Source: WRIS01 sp050945135 (GTDB lineage Bacteria > Actinomycetota > Coriobacteriia > Coriobacteriales > Eggerthellaceae). Taken from it: 29,217 nucleotides of DNA. Position 1 is the first letter of the stretch. Every line of letters begins with the position of its first letter. A program made the position numbers and the translations under genes. The notes below the pieces were generated by a model. The model was not told the DNA's origin and did not search any database. It saw nothing but the letters and a program-made list of their open reading frames with translations. The stretch spans positions 1-29,217 of the forward strand of contig JBMNSJ010000025.1 of the NCBI GenBank assembly GCA_050945135.1, written 5' to 3'. Shown piece after piece: positions 23,241 through 29,217 of the stretch.

Positions 23241-24431
23241 ATGAAAGCTATGAGAATCGGAAGAGTCGCATGTGCTGTTAGCATCGCTTTAGCCTGCGTT
23301 GTCGGACTTACCGCATGTAACGACCTTAATTCAAGCAGTTCGAGCATCAAAGTCGAGGGCTTGACTGGCGGCGTGGCTGCCAAGGTTAATGGCATAGAAA
23401 TTCAGGAAGACACCATCACAACAGACATCGAGAAGTACCGCGCTTCAGCGGGTCTTACTAATAAAGATGACTGGGGCCAGTGGTTAGTCGACTATAGCTA
23501 TACACCCGAATCTGTTCGCGAAGAAATGATTGATTCTTATGTTGGCAAAGAGCTAATTATTCAAGCTGCCAAGGAAAACAATATTGAAGTTCCCAGCAGC
23601 GAAATTGATGAGTATGTAAACAAAACCAAATCTTACTATGACACCACCACCGCATGGGATGAAGCTCTCGAGGCGGCAGGCATCACCGAAGAAGAATATC
23701 GCGATTCTATTGAACAAGCCCTTCTCGAGCAAAAAGTTCAAGAGCAGATAGTTCAAGCTGATGAACCAAGCGAGGAAGAAATGCTCGAAAGTGCGCAAAC
23801 CTACGCCACGTACTATAACGGCGCAAAGCGCTCTTCCCATATCCTTTTTGAGGCTGGAGACGATAAAACAGCTCAGGAAGTACTGACCAAAGTAAATTCT
23901 GGCGAGCTAGACTTTGCCGAAGCAGCAAAGCAATATTCTAAAGATAGCGCCACTGCCGAAAAAGGCGGCGATGTGGGCTGGGATAAAATGACCTCATTTG
24001 TCACCGAATACACCGAGGCGCTTAACGCACTCCAAAAAGACCAAACAAGCGCGCTTGTTACCAGTGAGTATGGCATTCACATCATCAAATGCACCGATGT
24101 ATTCACCGCTCCAGAAACCGTAACTTCCCTTGATCAAATTCCTGAAGAATTCGTCACTGCCATCAAGAGCAGCCTCGAAAGTTCTAAGAAGAGCGAAGCT
24201 TACAGCAGCTGGTACGAAGAGTACAAAGGAAAGGCACAGATCGAGATTAACGATATGCCAGAAAACGTACCTTACAATGTAGATGTAACTCAGTACACTG
24301 CCACCGACAGTTCGTTTAATGAAACTGATTTACTTGAAGGCTCTAGCTCTGAGAGCACCGGAGATGAATCAGCAAATACGAGCGAAGGAACCGAAGCAAC
24401 TTCTGAGGAACAACCAGCTGAAGCTGCTTAA
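23241..24431 (+). CDS. PrsA-like lipoprotein peptidyl-prolyl isomerase
   Basis: 396 residues. A lipoprotein signal peptide ends in LTAC (Cys about residue 26), followed by a Ser-rich linker. Residues 45-190 form a SurA/PrsA-type N-terminal chaperone region. The parvulin (PpiC) domain follows: RSSHILFEAGDDKTAQEVL, FAEAAKQYSKDSATAEKGGDVGW, and SEYGIHIIKCTDV. The C-terminus is a Ser/Thr/Glu-rich tail. It should fold exported proteins on the outer face of the membrane. ATG 23241 has AAGAAAGG upstream. No obvious operon partner; a tRNA follows. Confidence 0.92.
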   Translation: MKAMRIGRVACAVSIALACVVGLTACNDLNSSSSSIKVEGLTGGVAAKVNGIEIQEDTITTDIEKYRASAGLTNKDDWGQWLVDYSYTPESVREEMIDSYVGKELIIQAAKENNIEVPSSEIDEYVNKTKSYYDTTTAWDEALEAAGITEEEYRDSIEQALLEQKVQEQIVQADEPSEEEMLESAQTYATYYNGAKRSSHILFEAGDDKTAQEVLTKVNSGELDFAEAAKQYSKDSATAEKGGDVGWDKMTSFVTEYTEALNALQKDQTSALVTSEYGIHIIKCTDVFTAPETVTSLDQIPEEFVTAIKSSLESSKKSEAYSSWYEEYKGKAQIEINDMPENVPYNVDVTQYTATDSSFNETDLLEGSSSESTGDESANTSEGTEATSEEQPAEAA

Positions 24432-24461
24432 GGTATCTTGAGTCACACTCAGCTTCTTTGC

Positions 24462-24490
24462 TTGTCGGAAAAATTTGACTAAGGTATACT
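24462..24490 (+). promoter_or_regulatory. promoter of tRNA-Ser(GGA)
   Basis: TTGTCG (24462-24467) and TATACT (24485-24490) are 17 bases apart, about 46 bases before the tRNA. Confidence 0.5.
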
Positions 24491-24536
24491 ACGTATCCGC
24501 TACTACCACTACGTGTGGCAAGCAGCATGGCTAAAC

Positions 24537-24628
<92 letters not shown>

Positions 24629-24683
24629 TTTGAAAACTGAAGAGTTGTCTATATTACAATAACGATTACTAGGCGGGTCCTTT

Positions 24684-24811
24684 TAGGGATTCGAACCCGA
24701 GAGGGGCAAACAACACCTTTGTGTTGTTTGCAGAGGAGCACGAAGTGCGACGTATGCAGATGCGAGCGTCGAGCGAAGCAGCTGTGACATCCCTATCTCT
24801 CCGCCATTTGA
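24684..24811. repeat. tRNA-Ser-derived, hairpin-rich repeat element
   Basis: Three parts are visible. TAGGGATTCGAACCC (24684-24698) is the exact reverse complement of the tRNA-Ser(GGA) T-arm at 24603-24617. GCAAACAACAC (24706-24716) and its complement (24721-24731) form a perfect 11-bp hairpin. Bases 24789-24811 are a 23-base direct copy of the tRNA 3' end and flank (24611-24633). Small dyads such as GCAC-GAA-GTGC lie between. The direct repeat resembles a duplicated attachment site, but only 155 bases lie between the copies and no integrase is present. Confidence 0.7.
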
Positions 24812-24870
24812 TTTTTGTTTCGTCTGCCTAACGGCAGCCGATACTGTTGACGCTTAGGCTTATCACAGCA

Positions 24871-24899
24871 CTGACCTTGCTTGACCAGTGAGTTATTAC
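24871..24899 (+). promoter_or_regulatory. probable promoter of the broken tRNA-Ser(CGA)
   Basis: CTGACC (24871-24876) and TATTAC (24894-24899) are 17 bases apart, directly before the tRNA fragment. Confidence 0.4.
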
Positions 24900-24907
24900 A
24901 CCCATGC

Positions 24908-24949
24908 GGAGGGGTGGCAGAGTGGTTGAATGCGGCGGTCTCGAAAACC
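24908..24949 (+). pseudogene. 5' half of tRNA-Ser (CGA), broken in the anticodon stem
   Basis: The sequence follows a normal tRNA-Ser(CGA): acceptor 5' strand GGAGGGG, D-arm TGGCAGAGTGGTTGAATG, anticodon loop CTCGAAA. After ACC in the 3' anticodon strand it departs from tRNA sequence (the pairing partner should continue GC). The variable arm, T-arm, acceptor 3' strand and CCA are absent within the window. The gene cannot make a tRNA. The break marks a junction with the accessory region to the right. Confidence 0.8.
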
Positions 24950-25104
24950 CTCCTTCTTAAAATACCTGGTAAATTTCTAAATTACCCCGTTTCGCTCCTT
25001 GATTTACCCCAATTCGTGGCACATAAGCATGCTCTTTTCTTCTATCTTCTTCTCAAGGAGAGGCATTCAAACGAGTATTGAATGATTACTAAGGAGGAGA
25101 TCTT

Positions 25105-26889
25105 ATGACATCAGAGGAAATGGAATTGCAAGAAGGGTTGTCGAGAAGGAACTTTATTAAAGGTGGAGCCTTTGTGGGTGCTGCTGCACTGGGAGGAGCA
25201 GCTTTGGGAAGCACAGCTTTGACTGGATGTAGCTCTAACGGGAGCACCTCGAGTTCTTCAGCAACAACAAGCGCAGGAAGCGAAGACTTAGGCGAAGCCG
25301 CTCCTATAGAACCTCTTACCCCGCCATCAGAGTGGAGTGGCGAGGCTGACCTCGTTATCGTGGGAACCGGCGGCGGCGGGCTTGCCGCAGCGGTGCTTGC
25401 TTGCGAAAAGGGGGCTTCTGTCATCGTTGTTGAAAAAGATCCAACCTGGGGCGGTGCCACAAAATTTGCTGGTCATTATCTCAACGGACCCGGAGGTTCA
25501 AAGATGCAAGACGAGCTAGGGTTTGCCTGGCCCTCTTTCCCCTACAATAGAGATGCATTCGTAAGAGATGTTATGCCAAACTATCAGTTTGCCATTGATC
25601 AGCACCTTCTGGGTAATGTAGCTGACTATGGCGGAAAAGTCGCAGACTGGATGACCGAGCTTGGAGTGCCATGGGTTTGCGTGGGCGAATCCTATACACC
25701 TGTTGCCGTACTCACTGGTCAACAAACTTCCATCCTCGGCTTCAAAACAATTTGTGACCATATGTATAATCTCGCAGTAGAGGGCGGTGCTGAGTTTCAT
25801 TTCGATACACCCTGCGAAGGTCTTGTGGTAGAAAATAATGCCGTGGTTGGTATCATGGCGAAGAGTACAAGCGGTGAAGAATTGTACTTCAAAGGCAAGA
25901 AAGGTGTCGTCCTTTGCTCAGGCGGCATTGGTATGAACTGGGATATGATGAAAAAATATATCCCCACCGCTTATGAACGTGCTGTACATGGGGGTCCTAT
26001 GCCACAGCACACCGGTGAGTGTACTCGCATGGCTCTAGGTGTTGGTGCCGACATGAGTGGTCTCGACTCATGGGCTGCTTGGGAGTCTGCTCCTGACAAT
26101 GGCTCACGCGACTGGCAGTTCTTCTGGGGAAACCGCCAGCTCTTACAAGTACCGTGGCTCAATATTGATTGTCGAGGCGTTCGTACTGAATTCTTCGACT
26201 CATTAGAATTGCCTGGAAAAGAAACTGCTCAGCCCAACCTTCCTCATATCACTGGAATAGGTGAACACCTTGTAGGCGCTATCCAGATGTCGCAGCAGGG
26301 TGCGCGAACTTACGCAATATTTGACGCCGACTACGAGCAGTACATGGATAAGCTTGGCATGAACCCGGGATCTGAGAGGCGTCCTCTCAGAAAAGATGAA
26401 CCCCATCTTGAAACCGACCTCGTTGATCCTGACTACGTAACCCTGCTTGAGGAGGCAGTAGAAAACGACTATGTCATAAAGGCAGACACGCTTGATGACC
26501 TTGCCGCTGGTTTGGGTCTCGACACCGATGTCGTAAAGGACGCCGTCGAGCATTGGAACGACTTATGCGAAAAGGGCGAAGATACCGATCTTGTCTGGCC
26601 GTATAATCCTGGCTGGCTGAGCCCCGTGCAAACACCACCTTACTATGGAGCTAAGATTGGTGGCTGCATCGGCAAGACGCTCGCTGGTCTTCGTGTTGAT
26701 CCTGAGCTCCGCGTAATCAATACAGAGGGAAAGGTCATACCCGGCTTGTATGCTAACTTCACTACCGCAGGTGGCATCTATGGCGAGTCGAGCTATGGTG
26801 GTTCGCTGTATAACACTTCCATCCTTGGAGGCAATGGACTCACTTGGGCAACAGGCTATTTAGCTGCGGAGACCGCACTCAATAATTAG
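25105..26889 (+). CDS. Tat-exported FAD-dependent oxidoreductase (fumarate-reductase-like family)
   Basis: 594 residues: Tat signal (SRRNFIKGG, about 13-21) with lipobox-like LTGC, Ser-rich linker, then FAD-binding LVIVGTGGGGLAAAVLACEKG and VVEKDPTWGGATKFAG. The C-terminal flavin domain reads PGLYANFTTAGGIYGESSYGG and GNGLTWATGYLAA. In true fumarate reductases the matching loop is GG-x-HG-x-NRLGGNA with a substrate-binding Arg; here Tyr/Ser/Gly stand there, so the acceptor is probably not fumarate. Electrons may come from a membrane cytochrome elsewhere. ATG 25105 has AAGGAGGAG upstream. It begins about 155 bases after the broken tRNA-Ser. Confidence 0.9.
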   Translation: MTSEEMELQEGLSRRNFIKGGAFVGAAALGGAALGSTALTGCSSNGSTSSSSATTSAGSEDLGEAAPIEPLTPPSEWSGEADLVIVGTGGGGLAAAVLACEKGASVIVVEKDPTWGGATKFAGHYLNGPGGSKMQDELGFAWPSFPYNRDAFVRDVMPNYQFAIDQHLLGNVADYGGKVADWMTELGVPWVCVGESYTPVAVLTGQQTSILGFKTICDHMYNLAVEGGAEFHFDTPCEGLVVENNAVVGIMAKSTSGEELYFKGKKGVVLCSGGIGMNWDMMKKYIPTAYERAVHGGPMPQHTGECTRMALGVGADMSGLDSWAAWESAPDNGSRDWQFFWGNRQLLQVPWLNIDCRGVRTEFFDSLELPGKETAQPNLPHITGIGEHLVGAIQMSQQGARTYAIFDADYEQYMDKLGMNPGSERRPLRKDEPHLETDLVDPDYVTLLEEAVENDYVIKADTLDDLAAGLGLDTDVVKDAVEHWNDLCEKGEDTDLVWPYNPGWLSPVQTPPYYGAKIGGCIGKTLAGLRVDPELRVINTEGKVIPGLYANFTTAGGIYGESSYGGSLYNTSILGGNGLTWATGYLAAETALNN

Positions 26890-26921
26890 CTCATACTAAA
26901 CCACGTCTCTCCCCTCCCTTC

Positions 26922-26954
26922 CCTATGGGCACTTTAGTTTAAAGTGCCCATAGG
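26922..26954. terminator. perfect 15-bp hairpin after the flavoprotein gene
   Basis: CCTATGGGCACTTTA (26922-26936) and its exact complement (26940-26954) flank a 3-base loop, 33 bases past the stop. There is no T-run, so it may stabilise or end the flavoprotein mRNA, or limit read-through into the next gene. Confidence 0.6.
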
Positions 26955-26970
26955 ATCCTTGAAAGGAGAA

Positions 26971-27045
26971 ATGTTGCCATACGCTATTGGATATTATTCT
27001 GAAGAATATCCAATCTCATCACGTTTTCAACACAGCATGGATTAA
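26971..27045 (+). CDS. 24-codon leader reading frame before the aldo/keto reductase-like gene
   Basis: ATG 26971 closely follows AAAGGAG and encodes 24 residues (starting MLPYAIGYYSEEYPISS) to TAA at 27043-27045, 34 bases before the next gene. The spacing of the ribosome-binding site is short. A perfect 10-bp dyad lies inside it. It may be a regulatory leader peptide, the decayed end of another gene, or chance. Confidence 0.3.
   Translation: MLPYAIGYYSEEYPISSRFQHSMD
26986..27014. promoter_or_regulatory. 10-bp dyad upstream of the aldo/keto reductase-like gene
   Basis: ATTGGATATT (26986-26995) and AATATCCAAT (27005-27014) are perfect arms around a 9-base spacer. It is a good candidate for a dimeric repressor site or an mRNA hairpin. 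Confidence 0.5.
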
Positions 27046-27079
27046 GAGACAAGCTAAACGAATCGGAAGAAAGGACGGA

Positions 27080-28042
27080 ATGGACATGAGATATCAAGGA
27101 CTAGGCTTGGGGTGCATGAGCATGCACCAAGCGACGCAAGAAGAAAACGAGCGAGTAATCTCAACCTCCCTCGACAAAGGAATCACCTATCTCAATATCG
27201 GCGACTTTTATAGCTCCGGTCAGAGTGAGATGGTTCTGGGCAATGCTCTAAAAAACAGACCTCGCGAGGATTTTTTCATCTCTGTAAAGTTTGGTGGACT
27301 CATGGAGCCAAGAGGTGCTATGTATGGAATGGACGTTGACCCCTACAGAATTAAAAATTATCTTGCCTACACCCTCAGCCGACTAAAGCTTGACTATATT
27401 GATTTATATCAACCTTCCAGAATCGATACTGGCATTCCCGTTGAGGAGACCATTGGGGCTATCTCTGATCTGGTCAAAGAGGGTTACGTAAGGCATATTG
27501 GCGTAAGTATGGTAGATGCTGAGACTCTTGAGAGGGCGCATGCGGTACACCCTATTGAGTTTGTAGAAATGGAGTACTCCCTGTTCAATCGCAGCATTGA
27601 GACAAGCGTACTACCTGCCGCGCGTAAGCTAGGAATTGGCGTCGTAGCTTTCGGAATACTTGCTCATGGAGTCTTAAGCGGTTACTGGACCAGGGAGCGT
27701 GTTGCAAGCGGCGAGCGTCCCTTTGGAATGCCTATTGGACTGCTTGAGCCGCAGAACTTTGAAAAGAATATTGAACTTATCGAAAACCTGGACACTATCG
27801 CATCAGAAAAGAATGTGAGCGTTCCTCAACTTGCTTATGCATGGGCGCTTTCTAAAGGGGACGACATTGTTCCTCTGATTGGCACAGGTAAAGTCTCCCA
27901 TTTCAACGACCTTCTCAGAGCGCGTGATATTACTTTGAGCGAAACGGATATTCAGCGTATTGAAGCAGCTATTCCTCTGAATAGAATTGCAGGCACAAGC
28001 ATGTCTGATGTTAAGTTCAAAAATGGTTTTATCAACCTGTAG
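27080..28042 (+). CDS. aldo/keto-reductase-fold protein with altered catalytic tetrad
   Basis: 320 residues with clear family blocks: QGLGLGCMSM, SLDKGITYLNIGDFYSSGQSE, FFISVKFGG, YTLSRLKLDYIDLYQPSRID, VRHIGVSMVDAETLERA, VVAFGILAHGVLSG, and LIGTGKVSHFNDLL near the NADP-binding end. Of the usual tetrad Asp-Tyr-Lys-His, Tyr44 and Lys70 are kept. Asn39 stands for Asp, and Ser113 for His. It may reduce an unusual carbonyl or serve a non-catalytic role. ATG 27080 follows GAAAGGACGGA; a longer frame from 26987 begins inside the leader dyad and has no site. It lies downstream of the flavoprotein, separated by two hairpins. Confidence 0.88.
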   Translation: MDMRYQGLGLGCMSMHQATQEENERVISTSLDKGITYLNIGDFYSSGQSEMVLGNALKNRPREDFFISVKFGGLMEPRGAMYGMDVDPYRIKNYLAYTLSRLKLDYIDLYQPSRIDTGIPVEETIGAISDLVKEGYVRHIGVSMVDAETLERAHAVHPIEFVEMEYSLFNRSIETSVLPAARKLGIGVVAFGILAHGVLSGYWTRERVASGERPFGMPIGLLEPQNFEKNIELIENLDTIASEKNVSVPQLAYAWALSKGDDIVPLIGTGKVSHFNDLLRARDITLSETDIQRIEAAIPLNRIAGTSMSDVKFKNGFINL

Positions 28043-28089
28043 TATCGCTACTCTATAAAGAGCAGTAGTCCGAGCTTCGAAAAAGAACC

Positions 28090-28124
28090 AAAAAGTCTCA
28101 GCTACTCAATGGTCGAGGCTTTTT
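28090..28124. terminator. bidirectional terminator between convergent genes
   Basis: AAAAAGTCTC (28090-28099) pairs with GAGGCTTTTT (28115-28124, one G-T). The A-run on one side and T-run on the other suit termination from both the reductase-like gene and the LuxR gene. Confidence 0.65.
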
Positions 28125-28189
28125 GACCTTTAATCAGCATGTTTTTGGCTATGTCGGTCACTGCGATATACGTATCACTTTTTGAGAAT

Positions 28190-29110
28190 TTATTGTTCTG
28201 CAGAATTAACTAAGTCGATAAGCTCTTGTTTGTTATGAATGGCAAGTTTGAGATAGACCCTCTTCAAATGAGACTTCACCGTAGTTTCAGCTAAGTAATA
28301 TTGCTTGGCGATATAAGGAACACTTCTTCCCTGCGAATACATCAAGGCAATAGAATATTCTCTATCCGATAAACCGTAACGCTCGCTGACCTCTTTAAAC
28401 GAAGATCCTTTTTGCTCTGTTTCAAAAAGTGCTGCAGCACTGTCGTCTGCAACGCCCTCTTCAAAAACCATTTTCTCCTCTGTTCTTTTACTGGACAAGG
28501 GAAACAAAACAACAACCAACGCGGCAAGGCTTGCAAGAGAGGCCGCAGCCAATTGAGATATTCCGTAAAAACTTTGATTTAGATTTTGATACATAAGTAA
28601 GTTCAGTATGTGCCCAAAGTTATAAGCAAGACTTAAAAGCATAGGCAGGGTTCCATATAGAAAGATCGGCGAGATGTTTTGCTCTTTTGCGAATTCGATT
28701 ACAAAGGCGCACACAGAAATTAGCGAAACAACCATCGCAATCCCAAAAAAAATTGAAAGGAATGAAATAGATTCTGGAAGAATTAATGCAAGAAATAGTC
28801 CGATTACGCCGACCAGCATAAATACTGAAAAAACCGGGGCAAACCATGAAGAGGTCTTTTTGATTAAGCTCATTATGTACAAAGCAAAAACCACCACGCA
28901 GCTGCTAAGCATGGACACATCAGATGTTACCAAGGTGAATCCCTGGCTAGAAGAATAACTTTCAAACATTCCAAGGATAAAAGTAAGGACTATAGCAATA
29001 AGAAACATCAAAGATACCGAGCGTTGTTGAGTTAGTAAAATACTGCGAAGGCTTTGTTTTGGTGAGCGATATTTCTTGATTGTTTCCAAAACTGGCCTGC
29101 CCCCATTTTC
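28190..29110 (-). pseudogene. membrane-bound LuxR regulator, 5' part lost at an IS end
   Basis: About 306 residues remain. They begin in a polar segment (VLETIKKYRSPKQSLRSILL), followed by six or so TM helices and a C-terminal LuxR-type DNA-binding domain (GLSDREYSIALMYSQGRSVPYIA, ETTVKSHLKRVYLKL). The Eggerthellaceae family of this type is normally near 450-500 residues with about twelve TM helices, so the first half is probably missing. The open frame can only start at a TTG within the adjacent insertion-sequence end (29120-29122), with no ribosome-binding site. Such regulators usually control a neighbouring flavoprotein gene, here perhaps the one at 25105. Confidence 0.75.
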
Positions 29111-29217
29111 TGTACCAACCAAAATGTTAGTTTCTAAGCTGCGATCGCTTGGATTGCAGGAGGTCTGTAGCCAAGCGAGCTATGGGGTCGTTCGTAGTTA
29201 TAGTAGCGTATCCATTG
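29111..29217 (-). mobile_element. 3' end of an IS3-family insertion sequence
   Basis: The last codons of the transposase lie on the minus strand from the window edge to the TAG at 29134-29136. They read RYYNYERPHSSLGYRPPA, the diagnostic C-terminus of IS3-family integrase-type transposases, then IQAIAA-stop. The element end is probably the TGTACC at 29111, since IS3 ends start with TG. The rest lies beyond the window. Confidence 0.88.

Noticed and set aside
24881..25081. Plus-strand 66-codon frame containing GGVAEWLNAAVSKT
   Set aside because: It is a translation of the 5' half of a tRNA-Ser gene and not a protein gene.

Overview
The window looks like chromosomal DNA from an anaerobic actinobacterium of class Coriobacteriia, most likely Eggerthellales (Eggerthella/Slackia/Cryptobacterium-like). 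This is inferred from content: Tat-exported fumarate-reductase-like flavoproteins, a membrane LuxR regulator, multi-haem cytochromes with widened haem motifs, and a Nap-type respiratory operon in a Gram-positive setting. Base composition looks moderate by eye (not computed). No species can be named from the sequence alone.

Left part (1-5.2 kb): the 5' part of a Tat flavoprotein gene runs off the left edge. It is divergent from an HxlR-type regulator. Next come three translationally coupled genes: a GT2 glycosyltransferase, a permuted papain-like (YiiX-type) protein and a flippase-like membrane protein. A convergent gene follows for an Fpg/Nei-family DNA glycosylase that lacks the N-terminal proline.

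Signalling section (5.4-10 kb): two collinear paralogues, each built as TM - extracellular Cache-like sensor - TM - GGDEF, flank a set of minus-strand genes. These encode a high-molecular-weight rubredoxin (flavin reductase-rubredoxin fusion), a small GNAT protein, a 36-residue putative membrane peptide and a small Cys-rich protein. The second cyclase is split by one in-frame TAG. Then come tRNA-Ile(GAT) and tRNA-Ala(TGC), separated by a perfect 16-bp inverted repeat, and a clear terminator. A large wall-anchored surface protein follows; its best start codon is followed six codons later by an in-frame TAA.

Respiratory section (13-20.5 kb): a NapC/NrfH-like cytochrome gene is divergent from the order napG-napA-napB-like-napD-napH. 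A convergent two-component system follows, made of a GAF histidine kinase and a NarL-type regulator. Together they read as a quinol-to-periplasm electron route (NapH/NapG and/or the cytochrome, then the small dihaem protein, then the molybdoenzyme). NapD would act as the signal-peptide chaperone and the kinase as the likely nitrate or redox sensor.

Housekeeping and accessory section (20.7-29.2 kb): a membrane DnaJ-domain protein, TypA/BipA, and a PrsA-like lipoprotein foldase. Then a tRNA-Ser(GGA) whose 3' end is repeated downstream inside a hairpin-rich element, and a 5' half of a tRNA-Ser(CGA) gene that stops in the anticodon stem. After that broken tRNA come a second Tat flavoprotein, an aldo/keto-reductase-like protein lacking two of its four catalytic residues, a membrane LuxR gene cut short at its 5' end, and the end of an IS3-family element that probably did the cutting. 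This last segment looks like an acquired or rearranged region.
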